64,000 nt of DNA, taken from Prionace glauca (lineage: Eukaryota > Chordata > Chondrichthyes > Carcharhiniformes > Carcharhinidae). Positions 1 to 11,904 of the stretch are shown in pieces. The position numbers and the translations under genes were made by a program. The DNA lies in the NCBI GenBank assembly GCA_037974335.1, contig CM075760.1, forward strand, positions 39,088,182 through 39,152,181. The letters run 5' to 3'. Every line of letters starts with the position of its first letter. The first letter of the stretch is position 1. Below the pieces are notes generated by a model. The model was not told the DNA's origin and made no database searches. It was given only the letters and a program-made list of their open reading frames with translations.

Positions 1-509
1 AGCATTTCCAAATGCTCACTCTCTCCACCACCGACAAACAACAGAAGTATTGTATACCGTATTCAAGTTTCACTTCAGAAACTGACCAAGACTCCTCGGC
101 AAAACCTTCCAAATACACGCCTGTTGCCATTTGGAAGGATGGGGTAAAAGTTACCTGGGAATATTACCCGTAAATTCCACTCCAAGTCAGTCATATACCT
201 GATTTGGAAAAATATCGCCCTTCCTTCACAGTTGCTGGAATGAAATGCAAGAACACCGTCTGTAACAGCGCGGTGTGAGGACATTCACCATAGATTTCGC
301 AGCAATTCTCATCACCATCTTATAAGGGCAATTAGTTATGGTAACTTATTCAATATTTAGTTACACATTCTTTGCCTCATTCAATACCCAAAGTTAATGA
401 ATTGCCCTGGACGCCCTTGGCGTCCTGTACATGGGATGTACAGCTGGCCATTCCGCTGCCAAGGCAATGCATCTTTCAGATGACTCACTGAACTTCTCTC
501 CTTTCTTTC
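1..509. other. No gene recognised
   Basis: A mixed-composition stretch left of the inverted-duplication arm. Short open frames exist on both strands but none shows a domain, splice pattern or repeat family that I recognise. Confidence 0.5.
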
Positions 510-1874
510 TCTGTCTCAGACTGCAACTAAATCAGATAACTTCTCTTTGCTCTGTCCGTATCCATTAATTCAATTAAACAAGTATCTAGGAGCCAATCGA
601 GCTCCAAGTTGGAAAGAAAAATCTTTCTTTTTGCTTAAGGCACCTTACGACTGAAAAGATGAAGCAAAAAGTGTCATCAGAGGAAAATTCAGTGCCGGAA
701 ATAGGCCAGTTCACTCACTTAATCTCTCTCCTCGATTTCTGTCACACAACACTGAAAGTTTCTATTTTAGAACACCTCCGAAGAAAAAAAATGCTTTAAT
801 TTCCCTCCTTTCTATTAGTGATAATCTTCAGTCCATCTTCCCTTCAATAAATTTATGTAAACCCCCATTTTATGTAAACCCCATTATGTAAACCCCATAT
901 GATCATTTTCTTGGTTCCTTAAAATGGGAATGGAGGTGAATGTAATGCTGAGACCGGCAGCAATCTGTGTGACTGTTCTTGATGCTGTCAGAGTGAGTTC
1001 ACCCTCACAGGCAGGAAGACTGTTCACGGCGATAACATCAAACTGGTCCCGGTTCTTTCATACTCAGGTAACACAACTTCCTGTTTCATGCTGCGGGTTC
1101 CAAACCACACATCTCACTTCCGAGCAGAAAATAAATCCAGAGACCACAATCTGGTGAGAACATCTGTCAGTGCGGCCTATATCTGCCCACAGAGTCAGGG
1201 CAGAGTCGCACAGATCTCATTGTGGTGACATTTACAAATAAGCCTGATGTAATCCATTCAGAGTTTGCATTCCCGGACGTAACTGGATGGTCAGTGGGAT
1301 ATTCACTGAGTTCCCCCGGGTTCTGTGAAGGGAGGGAATGATAGCTGTTATCTTGTATTGTTTGATCATTTTCTCTCCATCTGCTACTTATTTTTTGTTC
1401 CTGGGCCTTTATCTGTCAGCGCTCCATTTTTCTTTCTCCTAACTCTCTCGGTGCCGCTCTCTACTCCTTGTCGGTCTTTTGAACACTTCTATTCGTATTC
1501 AAAATCATGAAGCTGTAAGTAGGTTAACTAAAGAGAGAATATTTCAATTGGGAGGACGGTCAGCAACCCATGGGCACAGATTTATTCTACTGAGCAGAGA
1601 GACAGAAATGGGATCATTTACTTTTACACAAGAGTTGTTATGAACTGGAATGAACAGCTTGAAAGGTTGATCGAACCCGATTTCACAGTAACTTTGGAAA
1701 ATAAATTAGATATACCCTTCATGAGATTAGAATTTGAGAATGGGACCATTTTGATGGTTCGTCTATATAACTGTCCTAGCATTCGCTTTGTGCCTCTCCC
1801 TATCCTTCATTAAGACTGAATAAAGTACAATTTTTTTACAGCTGCCGTCTTGTGCTAATATCTTTTGACAATAA

Positions 1875-1899
1875 ATGTTGTGTGTGTGTATATGCCTAA

Positions 1900-1934
<35 letters not shown>

Positions 1935-2098
1935 CCTAAATGCGTGTGTGTGTTTGTGCGTGTATGTGAATGTGTGTGTGTGTGTTTGTGTATGCCTAAA
2001 TGTGTGTGTATGCCTAAATCTGTGTGTGTATGTGTGTGTGTGAATGTGTGTGTGTGTGTTTGTGTATGCCTAAATGTGTGTGTGTATGTATGTGTGTA
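1875..2098 (+). repeat. (TG)n microsatellite with interrupted units
   Basis: A long GT tract with regular interruptions reading TATGCCTAAA, so a higher-order unit of roughly 35-45 bp (TG run plus TATGCCTAAA) repeats about six times. The matching tract in the other duplication arm (47590-47680) is a plainer CA run, so the higher-order structure arose or was lost after the duplication. Confidence 0.9.
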
Positions 2099-2754
2099 AT
2101 TGCCAGGAACCATTCCGAAATTCAATTCTATTTACAAGCCAAGGCTTTGAACAAATGAGCATTGGATCGAACAGTGCATTTATTGCACTGTTTTTTTTCA
2201 TCCGATGAAGTTTTTCATATTGAGTCCTAATTGTGTCTATATATGTGGAACTGCCTGTAAGAATGAGAAGGAACAGATTGTTTTCTGTTCCTCTGACAGA
2301 TTCATCATTGTTACCTCAGATAACAGAACTTTATGGAGTCCGTTATGATTAAACCCCACTCCCCTCCTTGAGAACAGCAGCTCTTAGTCGGGTGGAGTCA
2401 GTCACTCCTGCGGTTGCCATGGGATTTCCAATCTGTGTTTGCCACACAAATCCCTGCATCGTTCGTCAATACAAAGAAACCTGCGCCAAGACCCCAGAAA
2501 TGATTGTTTCTTTATATCAGGTCCCAGTCTGACTCCAGGCCCAGCTGTCTCTGTTAGTGATACACTGGAGCCAGTCATTCAAATTATAATGTTCTAATTC
2601 TCGATTATTATTTTTGGAAAGCGTTACCCAATCAGTTGTGAATTAAAACCTGTATCTGATGTTGCTTCATTTGACACCTGCTAGTTATTATTGGACAAAT
2701 TCCTTTTTCTAGAATTATCATACGCACAGAAAAAAACTGTTTATTTATACATTA

Positions 2755-2890
2755 TATCATGCTCTGTCTCTCTTACTCTAGAGATCCCATACATTGCTTT
2801 ATATGACTCTTCCAGTCAGGTTATGTCATGATTCTGCTAGCATATCTGTCTATATTAGATTAGATTCTGTCTCAGTTGTTACTGCATAAT
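2755..2890 (+). repeat. Decayed satellite-like fragment (family F)
   Basis: Two degenerate units contain CTCTGTCTC and TCTGTCTCAGTTGTTAC next to TATATTAGATTAGA. The same wording recurs at 44460-45206, and in reverse complement at 50010-50370 and 54480-54590. Confidence 0.4.
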
Positions 2891-3754
2891 TTTTAATCAT
2901 TTATAGGTTGTGGGCAGCACTGACATCTGTTGTCCTTCTCTAATTGCCCCTGACAAAGTGGTGATGAGCTGCAATCTTGAATCGCTGCAGTCCATGTTCA
3001 CCAGGCAATATCACTGTTTATATCATAAGGTTTGGCCACCCTTATGATGCACCTGATCCTGATTCATCGTATTACCGAGATTGTACAACCTATACACAGT
3101 AGAAAGTATATAGGATGGTTACCATGGAATTGGTGAATATAACGGTTAAACAGGAATATTGCTCCTTCTCTGGAGATTGCAGATGTTTCAATCCTTTGTA
3201 TCAATAAGAATAAGAAGGCTGAGAATTACAGGTGTATCGTGTCGTGCCAAAAGAAGTTAAACGCTGTTTCACTGCCATCTCCTGGACGAGCTTTGCTATT
3301 GCAGGTGTTGTGAAATGCTGATTTCAGTTGCTGTTTCTTATTCTTTCATGGGCTGTATACCCAGCTGGTAAGGCCAGCATATATTGGCAATCGCTAATAC
3401 CTTGAATTTGCTGGTTTTCTAGACCATCATAGAAGGCACGTAATCGCCAATCGCCAGGGTATTAGAGAATCTGATATATTTCTCGTCATAACGGCAATTA
3501 AGGAAACGAGCTTTACATTCAAAATTGTAATTGTATTTTAAAACCTGTTGTATTTGGATTTGAATATCTGTCTTGAGAAATTTGCCTATCCTTGGAATTA
3601 CTCTCGCAGAGATATTACCTTTATTGCCACTGTCTCCCTTTCAACATTGATAAAGTATTTAGAGCAGCGAAGAAGGTCATTTTGAAGCGTCATGTCTGTG
3701 TTGGCCTTTTAAAGGAGGAATTCATCCAATATCACTCTGTACCCCACAGTCTAG

Positions 3755-6545
3755 CATTTTGTTCATTTTCAGACAATTATCCAATCCAATTTTGAAACCA
3801 TTAATTGGCGCTGCCTGCACCACACTCTCAAACAGCACATTCCAGATCTGGATCACTCACTGTCTGAAAATGTTTTTCGTGATGTCTCCATGCTTCTTTC
3901 ACCAAATTACTTCAACCCGCGCCCTCTGTGTCAAGATCCTTCTGCCATTGAGAGTTTCCCTCTAACTAAACTGTCAACACCCCTCAGGATTCTGATTGTC
4001 TCATTAAAGTCACATCAGCAACTTCCTGTTAAGGAAATTAGTTCGAACCTCTCCAAAATATTTTCGTCGCCGAAGTTTCTGATCTCTGGAATTATTCTCG
4101 TGTTTTACGTTACACCCAGCCTATTGACTTTACATTCTGCGTGAGTTCGGTGCCGAAAATTGGACCGAATTTTTCGGTTGATGATTTTCAAAGCGTTTTC
4201 TACAAATTTAGCACAACTTCCTTGCTTCTGTATTCTTTTCCCCAATAGACAAAAACTATTGACTTTTTTGTTTAACGCTGTCTCAACCTGTCTTACATCA
4301 TGAATGATTTATACACAAATTCACTCAAGTCCCTCGGCGTCTATATTCACTTTCGTAGCGTTTTCATCATTTCCATTTGTCTCTTCACATTCTGCTGAAC
4401 AAAACTGATCTTGTTACTTTTCTCTGCAATAAATCAAATATGCGAATTACTCGTCCATTCAACCAATCAGTTCTTTTTGCCCCGCCACCATTTACCTTAA
4501 ATCAGCATCCTCTGCTCTCCAACCTTTCCCCCAATGTGCCGATTATCTCCAAGCTGATTCCCCAATTTCCTTCTAATCATTTATATATCTATGACAAACA
4601 GCAAAGGTACCAGAACTGATCCCTGAGCCACAACATTCCATTCAGAAATGCACACTTGCACAGCGACACTCTGTTTTCTATGACCGACCCAGTTCTCCAT
4701 CCACCTAGCCAGCTCACCTCTGATCTCATTTTACTGCACCTTCTGTACCAGTCTGCCATGCGGGACCTTGTCTGAGGATTTATTGGAGTCCATGTTGAAT
4801 AATATCCCTATCCTCATCAATCAACTTCATCACTTCCTCGAAAAAACTCGATCAAGTTAGTGAGAAACGATAGGGCCTTCAAAAAAGAAACATGTTGCCT
4901 CCCACGACTACATCCATTTATTTCCAAGTGGGTTTAAATCCTGTCTTCAATAATTTCCCGACCACTGACATAAGGCTCACTGGCCTGTGTTTACCTGTTT
5001 TTTTGTTGCTATTCTTCCTAAACAAAAATCAGCTCCAATCTTCGTGCTTCCCCTGTAGCTAGTGATGATACAAAGATTTCTCTCAAGGCCCCAGCAATTT
5101 TCTCCTGGCCTGTCTCAGTATTCTGCAATATATCACATCAGGCCCTGGGGACTTGTCTACCTTACTGTTTCTCACGAACACCAATATCCCCTCCTTTTTT
5201 TCTCAAAATGACTCAAACTATCTTTGCATCCTTTCCCAGACTCATCATGCACTAAGTCCTTCTCTTTAGTGAATACTGATGTAAAGTATTTAATCCCTCG
5301 CCATTTCCCTGGTTCCACGCATAGAATCCCTCACCTGTCCTCGAGTGTGCCAGCCCTCTCCCTGGCTAACCTTTGTCCTTTATGCATATGTCAAACGCAG
5401 GATGGAGGATTTTCCTCCATCCTGCGGCCAAATAATTTTCGTGACCCCTTTTCGCCCTCCTTACTCTTTACCAAAGTTTCTTTTTCTTGTATTCCATAAT
5501 TGCTTTGTGTCTTCCTAGGCTAGAAAAAAATCTTCCTTTTTCACTTTGACTAGGCTCATAATTTATCTCATTTTACAATGTTTCCAAAATTTGCCATACC
5601 TATCCTTCATCCTCATTGGAATGTGCCAGTCCGGAATTGCTATCAACTTGCACTTCATAGCCTCCCAGTGCCAGATGTTGATTTGCTCTCAAACATCTGC
5701 CCCAATCTACATTCTTCAGTTTCTGCCTAATATTGTTATAATTAGCCTTCGCCCAGTGTAGGATCTTCACTTGAGTATTACGCTTACCTTTCTCTGTCCT
5801 ACCTTAATGCTTACTGAGTTGTGGTCTCTGTTCCCCAACTGCTCCCTCACCGAAATGTCGACCACCTGTCCAGGCTGATTCCCTATTACCAGGTCCAGTT
5901 CAGCCGCTTCCCTAGCTGGACTATCTATATAATGTTTCAAGAAACCCTCCTGGATGCTCCTTACAAACATTGCCCCATCCACACACTCAGCACAAAATGA
6001 GTCCCTGTCAATTTTGAGGAAGTTAACTCTCCCACCACAACAATCCTGTTACTTTAACACCTTGTCAAAATCTCATTCATACCTGTTTCTTAATCTCCCG
6101 CTGGTTGTTGGGAGGCCAATAGAAAATGTCGCATCTTGTGACTACAGCCTTCCTATTCCCGCACTCTACCCATACTGCCTCGCTGTACAAGCCATGCGAA
6201 GTACATTGGGTGCAGTCCTCCTGCAGTACTGCTGCAATATTCTCCCTACCAGTCTTGAAAATGTCCCTCCCCGTTACATCACTCTCTATCCTGCTTGAAT
6301 CATCTGTATCCTTGTACGTTAAACTGTCATTTCTCTCCATTCCTTAACCAAGTCTCTGTAATAGCAGCAACCTCACAGTTCCAAGAACGAATCCAAGCTC
6401 TACGTCCATCAGCCTTACCTGTTACACTTCTTGTATTGAAACAAATGCATTTCAGTCTGCCAGACCCTCTTTAATTAGGAGCTCTTTCTCTGAGTCTTAC
6501 TGGCCCTGTTCTCTCGTTCCACTTCAACTAATTCACCTTTGCTTT
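3755..6545 (-). mobile_element. Old CR1-clade LINE with endonuclease and RT regions, heavily decayed
   Basis: Read on the minus strand this is a nearly full-length non-LTR retrotransposon. The endonuclease region lies at about 6340-5760: the minus frame 6340-6077 carries a GREN-IAAVLQED block, and 5982-5767 carries ELDLVIGN followed by a DHNSVS motif. Then come the pre-RT KSPGPD-type region (about 5200-5080), RT (5050-4150) and the 3' region. Stops and frameshifts are frequent, so no frame longer than about 114 codons survives. The family wording is typical of chondrichthyan CR1-like LINEs. It is much more diverged than the 14264-15438 family and is certainly immobile. Confidence 0.75.
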
Positions 6546-6554
6546 ATTCCCCTC

Positions 6555-6760
6555 TCCCTGGCAGATTTCCTTTCCTAAAGGACATTAGTGAAAACAATTG
6601 GTCCTTTCGACAATCAAAAATGGTTTTATAGTCATCAGTAGATTTTTATTTCCAGACAATTTTATTTAATTCAAATTCCATCAGCTGCAGTTTCGGGATT
6701 CGTACCTAGAACATTAACAACATCAGGAATGCTTCGTGAAGCTCTGGCATCAGCAGGAGC
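6555..6760 (-). mobile_element. tRNA-derived SINE, family B, minus strand
   Basis: Contains the family B body (CTAAAGGACATTAGTGAA, then GTCATCAGTAGA and ATTCAAATTCCATCA) followed by a degraded tRNA-like B box (GGATTCGTACC) and part of the tRNA-like head. Other copies are at 8575-8870, 25990-26320, 38225-38445, 42760-43005, 50925-51060 and 57895-58225. It abuts the 5' end of the old LINE. Confidence 0.65.
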
Positions 6761-7079
6761 TACTCAGAAAATTCCCTCAGTTTTCCTTCCAAGGACTTTT
6801 CAACAACCAGTGCTTCCGTTTGTCCCACGTCACTTTCTGAACTGTAATGTCTGGTCAACACCTACCCAACTGAACATGGCAGTATGGAACGGGTAGTAAG
6901 GGACACAAGACACTGCAACATCTCTCTATCCACTTCCCTAAACTCCCTCACTTTCCCCAACTCTCAGCGTAGCACGCTCTGCAGCTTACGTCTGTGGAGA
7001 TCCCTCAATAGGCAGATTTCACAGGCCTCAGTTCCGTAGTTTATATTTGACTATGTCCAACTCATTCATCAATTTTAAG
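6761..7079. other. No gene recognised
   Basis: A C/T-leaning stretch between the SINE and the LTR-element fossil. No domain, splice pattern or repeat family could be assigned. Confidence 0.4.
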
Positions 7080-8540
7080 TTATTACACCCCTCCACCTCT
7101 AGGTCTGAGTAACCGCCGAGGGCTGACGGCCTTGGAAGCCTTTGTTTGGAATTTCAATTCTGGGTCCGTTTCCTCCTGCTCAGCCTCAGTGGGGTTCAGC
7201 AGACCCGAGCTCGCCTCTTCCACCATGAGCGTTGTGGCCCGAGTTCCCTTTATCGGGAGACAATGTGGTCGAGATTCGAAGCCCACTGTTTCCATTTCAA
7301 CTCCGAGTTTCTCACTGGTGGAGATGGAGAGCAGGAGCCGGAGTGCCTGGGATTCTTTCCAAAGTTCCGGATGTGCTGGGAATTGATTTTCCCTGCATGT
7401 CTTGGGGTTTCATGGCTTGTAGATGTTTGAAACATTCCCGTAGGATGGCATCTCCCAAGCTGACTTGAGAGGAAACTGGCCCTGTTCCTGACCTGTACGT
7501 GCCTCAGAACCACGCGGATCCATTGCTATGATTCTTAACTAATCGCCTAACAACTGCCTTTAAGTGCCTGTCCCGGTTGGTGGGAACGGTTCTGGGTGTC
7601 AGCTCCCGCCCCCGGAAAATCAGACTTAACTTTGGGAAGTGTGATCATGAGCAACTCTACTTGGGCTATTCCATTTGTTGAGGTGGGGGGGGGGGAGTGG
7701 TGATTGGGGGCATGTTGTCCTGCAATTGAAGAGACATCTGGATAGTTTGCTGTCAACGGAGGCTGTGGGATGGTTTTTTGAACCTGTTTTTAGTGTTTGG
7801 GCCACTCTTTCTGCCAGGCTGCTGGATGAGGGTAATATGGGCACTGTCCGAACGCGTTAAATTCTGTTCAACTTCATGCAATGCACAAATTCCTGGCTCA
7901 TAAAGGGTGGTCCATTTTCAGAAACCAACACCTGCGGGATCCCGGGTGTCAAGAAAGAGGCATGAAATTCCTGCACTCTTGTCTTTGTGTTTGATTGACT
8001 CACCCTGTGTACGGCCATTCACTTTGAATCAGCATCTATCATCATCAGGAACTTAGACCCCATGAACGGTCCGGCACTGTCCATGTGCAGCCACGTCTAC
8101 GGCCGTTCCAGCCATTCCCAAGTGTGAAGAGTAGTGACTGGTGACATTCGTCCCTTGTTGACATTGCCAACACTGACCCACAACCAAATCCCTGTATTCA
8201 TACCTGGCCACAGGCACGGCAATTTGGAGGTTCTTCAGTTTGTCACTCCTGGGTGGCCATGAGTACCGCAAGGATGGGATGGTGAACCTTGGCTGAGGAT
8301 GACACTCTTAAACCCCATAACAGTGTGCCATCTTCCACAGTCAGCTGCTCTCTGCCACTCCAATATGGGTGGAATTCAGGCTGTAACGGCCTTTTGGTTT
8401 TCCCCATCAGCGCTCGCTGCTTCAGTTTATTCAGGACTGGGTAATTTTGTATCCATAGCCGAATATTATTGGCTGCCACTGGGAAAGTTTTGAAAAAGTT
8501 CATGATTACTGTCTCTTCCACTGGGGATATGACCAGTGTC
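7080..8540 (-). mobile_element. Ty3/Gypsy LTR-retrotransposon fossil, 3' half of pol
   Basis: On the minus strand, translated pieces match the order of a Ty3/Gypsy pol gene: the segment before integrase (about 8520-8250, with a LTVEDGTLLWG motif), an integrase zinc-finger-like segment (about 8270-8050), the integrase core, its PSSSSLAER part (about 7840), and the C-terminal pol region (about 7510-7080). The copy is clearly broken, with multiple breaks spread through its length. No LTRs or gag could be identified in the flanks, so it is a truncated internal fragment. The degree of decay indicates an old insertion. It is not a host gene. Confidence 0.75.
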
Positions 8541-8574
8541 CGTTAATTGTAGCCAACTCAAGGCATCTGCCTTT

Positions 8575-8870
8575 GCAACTGTGCCGCCTAGTTGCCCATG
8601 TTCAGAGGGCAATTAAGTGTCAACCACATTGCTGTGGCCCTTCCCTAGGACACTGATAAACCAGATGGGTCTTTCTGAAAATGGGCAATGTTTTTTATGG
8701 TCACGAGATATATTTATTCAAGTTCCACCATCCGCAGTGATGTGATCGGAACCCGTGTGCCCAGAACATTACATGAGTTTCTGTATTAATGCTCTGGTGA
8801 TAAAACCACCAGTCCATCACATCCACACCTGAGTGTACACGCCCTGAATTCTGGTTACCCTGACACACCA
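8575..8870 (-). mobile_element. tRNA-derived SINE, family B, minus strand
   Basis: Carries the family B elements in order: AACCACATTGCTGTGGC, a block reading AACCAGATGGGTCTTTCTG, the ATTCAAGTTCCACCATC body, and a tRNA-like head (GATCGGAACCC, then ATTACATGAGTTTCTGTAT). It is close to full length and lies immediately beside the Gypsy fossil. Confidence 0.75.
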
Positions 8871-8999
8871 TATTATATATGTTTGCAGGGCTCCCGGATT
8901 GGACAGCATTAACCGCCTCAATCAGGGAGCTAATCTTCCAAAGCTCCACCTGATGATTATCGTTAAAGTCCTTAAATATATCTCTCTGCCTCTTTCTAT

Positions 9000-9722
9000 G
9001 TTTCTTGTGGTCTCTCTCTGTCACTCTTTCTCTGTGTCTCTCTGTGTCTCTGATTCTCTCAATGTTTCACTCTGCCTTTTGCTGTCTCCCCGCCTCTTCC
9101 CCACTCTCCCTCTTTCTACCCTCTTCCTCTGTCTTTCCTGCCCCCCCCCCCACCTCAGTGTCACTCTCCTTCTCCCACTCCCTGTCCCTCTTTTACTTAT
9201 TTGTCTGTCTGCCTCCCCCACCTCACTCTGACTTTGTCCATTGTACTTTTTCAGTCTCACTATTTCCCATTCGCTCCTGTTCTGTGTCTCTATATCTCTG
9301 TTTCTATCTGTCTCTGGCTATTTCCCTCTGCCTCACTTTTTGTCTCCCGCTTCCCCCCTTGTCTCCCTCTCCCTCTCATATTACAACCTCCAATCTGTCT
9401 TCCTCTGTCTCCCTTTCTCATTCCCTGTATATCTCCCTCGCCATTTTCCTCACTATTTCTGTCTGTCTCGTTCTGTGAGACTCTTTCTTGGTCTCTCTTT
9501 TTTCTGTCTGTCTCGTTCTGTGAGACTCTTTCTTTGTCTCTCTTTTTTCTGTCTGTCTCCCTGTTTATTTTCCTGTACCTGTTAGAAACGCTTTCAAATT
9601 CTGTTGCTCTCCAACTCTTTGTCCCTTTCCCTCTCTGTGCCACTCTCTGCCTATCAATCTCAGTGTTGCTAACATTGTCCTCTCTCTCTTTCTTTCACTC
9701 TTTCTGTCCCTGTGAGGTTGTT
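9000..9722 (+). repeat. Pyrimidine-rich low-complexity tract of about 720 bp
   Basis: The plus strand is almost all C and T, with TCTCTCTGTCTC-type wording. It includes a 46-bp unit repeated twice in tandem (about 9459-9550). Long frames here (up to 175 codons, almost all Ser/Leu/Phe/Cys/Pro) are composition artefacts. The tract starts about 60 bp beyond the stop codon of gene 1, so the transcript of that gene would be purine-rich here if it reads through. An AATAAA on the minus strand lies inside it (9564-9569). Confidence 0.9.
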
Positions 9723-9785
9723 TGGTGATTTACAGTTTGAATGCCCAATAGGAAGAGTCAGAGGTCTTGTTGTTGTCATTTCCTC

Positions 9786-10684
9786 TCAGGCTGTATTGAG
9801 ATGAAAAATTGCAGTAAGGGGATCTTTCAGTAGATTTTTTAGCTGCTGCCTGAAGTGAGTTTGTGTCGCGGCATAAATAACAGTATTTGTACAGCAACTT
9901 GTGAGTTGCAGCATGAAGCCCAATTCCATAACAAAAAAATCTAATGTGAAATGATAGCCCAAATCATACATGCGATTCCATACTGAATAAATCATGAATG
10001 TTGACCATAAGAGGATGAAATTGGCTGAGATAACAAATAACAAAATGATGGATTTCCTTCGACTCTCCATCTCTGGGTCTCTGGGATTCTCCCCGCTGCT
10101 GTGAGCCCGGAGTCTCCTGCGGGCTCTGCTGCTCACTAAAATGTGTCTGACGGTGAGAGCATTGAGCAGCAGAATCAGGACGAATGGGACACATGGGGTT
10201 AGAATGTAATGGAGGAACTCGATTGTTCCCCAGGCCAGAGATTCCACAACATCACCTGTGAAATCACAAAACCAGGGGAGGTTCCGCAGCCAATATGTAT
10301 TTAATAACATAAAATACCAGATAATGTTCTTTAAACAGCTCAGCACCGTCACTGTTCCCAGAACCATAGCCGCCGATTTCTCAGTGCAATATTTACTTTT
10401 CAGCTTGGGGCAGCAAATGGCAACAAATCGATCAAAAGTGAAAGTGACGGTGAACCAGACAGAACAGTCAGTGGCTGCATAAAGCAGGACGGCGTGGATG
10501 TTACACACGGGGAGCGAGCGCACGAAATAAAAGTGTTCCTGATAAACAATGGGAATGTGTCTCAATATCAGGTCGAGGATAACGACCAGCAGATCCCCCA
10601 CTGACATGGCCACCAGGTAACGAGTGACACATTTGGACAGACCACAGTTTCTGCTCGTCAGTGTCACAATTGTGATTACGTTCA
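9786..10684 (-). CDS. GPR139-like: GPR139-like class A GPCR, gene 1, exon 2 (TM1 second half to C-terminus)
   Basis: This is the second of two coding exons of a rhodopsin-like receptor resembling GPR139/GPR142, which are plasma-membrane G-protein coupled receptors; the ligand here is unknown. The exon starts after a TGACAG acceptor, and its first two bases complete a Val codon begun in exon 1. It encodes 298 further residues covering the rest of TM1 to TM7 and ends in TGA at 9788-9786. Visible marks are the TM2 aspartate (SVGDLLVV), the TM3 cysteine (LPVCNIHA), FDRFVAICC in place of DRY, an ECL2 cysteine (LPWFCDF), a basic ICL3 (RARRRLR and ESRRKSIILLF), LLW in TM6 without the usual CWxP, and NTVIY in TM7 in place of NPxxY, followed by HFRQQLKNLLKD. 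Exon 1 lies 2.0 kb upstream (12691). The frame is intact, which argues for a working gene. It is more diverged from genes 2 and 3 than those are from each other. Confidence 0.88.
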
Positions 10685-10804
10685 CTGTCAGGGAGGGAAA
10701 TACAGAATAAAATTAGATACGATTCAATGGAAGAAATTTCCAATTCGACTGACGATGTGTTAAAATAAAAAAAATACACACACACAACAATTTGATTTTC
10801 TTTA

Positions 10805-10980
10805 AAACCAGCACGTATTTTGGAGTGTGAGAGGAAAGTGGAACATCTGGAGTAAACCTGTACAGACACAGAGAAAATGTACAAAGTCAACACAGACAGT
10901 GACCCAAAACTGGAACTGAACAGAGGTCCGTGATGCTGTGAGTCAGCAGTACTAACCACCATGCCACCGTAGTGCTCCTT
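10805..10980 (-). mobile_element. tRNA-derived SINE, family A (V-SINE-like core), minus strand, in the gene 1 intron
   Basis: In reverse complement it reads a tRNA-like head with GGTGGTTAGTACTGCTGA, then GGGTCACTGTCTGTG and a degraded CTCTGTGTCTGT...TTTCCTCTCACA core. This is the order of the tRNA-derived SINEs with a conserved central domain that are common in fishes. The 3' part is missing. Confidence 0.75.
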
Positions 10981-11631
10981 GGTAGCGACACAAAGGTTAA
11001 CATTTGGGAGAGAGCTTTCTGGGGAGTCCTCAACATTGTCCCTCACTCAGCTACAGGTAAATAGCCCTCTACCTGTGAAGGATTTGGAGGGTAAGCAGGA
11101 TGAGGCAGGAAACCCTAACAGAAGATCTGGAGTGGAGTCCTGTAGGTGTTCATCTGTTGTCTCTCAGACAGCTCACTGACAACTCCCACAACAGAGCTGG
11201 TGCCAAACAGTGCTTGTTTGACCCTTTCCTCTGGACAATACTAATTGTTGGCAGAGGGAGAACCAGATGCCTTGACAGCACAGAATCTCTACTGTATTTA
11301 CATCTCCATGAGTCCTCTCTCGGCAGGAAGGTTGCCAATGTATGCACCAGGTAAAAACTCAAACAAAGGCCAGTACCAAAGGAAAAGCCAAGCAGGCTGA
11401 CTAATGACTATCGTCTGGTGACACCAAAATTCAATATTATGAAATGTATCAAAAGGTTAGTCATGGCATGAATCAGTTCCGGCTTCCCAGATTGCCTCGA
11501 CCCATTACAGTTCACTACATGCACAACACGTCCAAAAATGCCATTTCTCTCACCCTACAGTCAACCTCGTAACAACAACTCATGTCTATCAACGACAGTT
11601 CAGCCATTAACACCATTATCCCTATGCATAT

Positions 11632-11680
<49 letters not shown>

Positions 11681-11735
11681 TATAGGGCGTGGGCGTGCGG
11701 GGGGGTGTGTGTGTGGGGTGTGTTGTGTGTGAGCA
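11632..11735 (+). repeat. (GT)n microsatellite in the gene 1 intron
   Basis: About 20 uninterrupted GT units, followed by a G-rich degenerate extension. No coding potential. Confidence 0.95.
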
Positions 11736-11904
11736 ACAGAGTACCTGATGAGTGCTCCTAAGTGTGTGTTATTCTGGAGTCTTACAACAATTTTGGCTTT
11801 TGAATTTGTGTGTGAGTGGGAGTAAGTGTCTAAGTCTGATTGCTTCTATCAGTAAATTTCTCTAATAGTATTTGTATTTTTGTATTTCTGTGACTCCAGG
11901 AGAC

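Larger units (their letters stand above)
510..3450 (+). repeat. Left arm of a large inverted segmental duplication
   Basis: This block is matched in reverse complement, and mostly in the same order, by 43965-49060. Anchors I read directly: 510-577 with about 48985-49055; 640-700 with 48860-48925; 924-1160 with 48410-48634; 1260-1510 with 48050-48290; 2220-2345 with 47310-47440; 3061-3235 with 46310-46500; 3245-3450 with 43965-44185. By eye the arms differ at perhaps one base in five or six, with indels, so the duplication is old. Both arms carry a GT/CA microsatellite at the matching place. Short open frames occur in both arms, but differences between arms usually change the amino acid, so I see no sign of coding constraint. 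Confidence 0.85.

Noticed and set aside
924-1157. Frame conserved in both duplication arms (also 48440-48634)
   Set aside because: Most differences between the arms change the amino acid and no start or splice context is kept, so the shared frame reflects shared origin, not coding constraint.
1763-2125. 120-codon frame rich in His and Thr, and its opposite-strand partner
   Set aside because: Translation of the GT/CA microsatellite; no domain or conserved coding signal. The same holds for the frames at 16661-17101 and 47581-47790.
8899-9728. Overlapping frames of 110-175 codons rich in Ser, Leu, Cys
   Set aside because: They lie wholly in the pyrimidine tract; composition keeps stops away. 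No signal peptide plus mature domain pattern.
10501-11046. 181-codon minus frame overlapping the gene 1 exon 2 start
   Set aside because: It is out of frame with the receptor where they overlap and runs through intron and SINE sequence.
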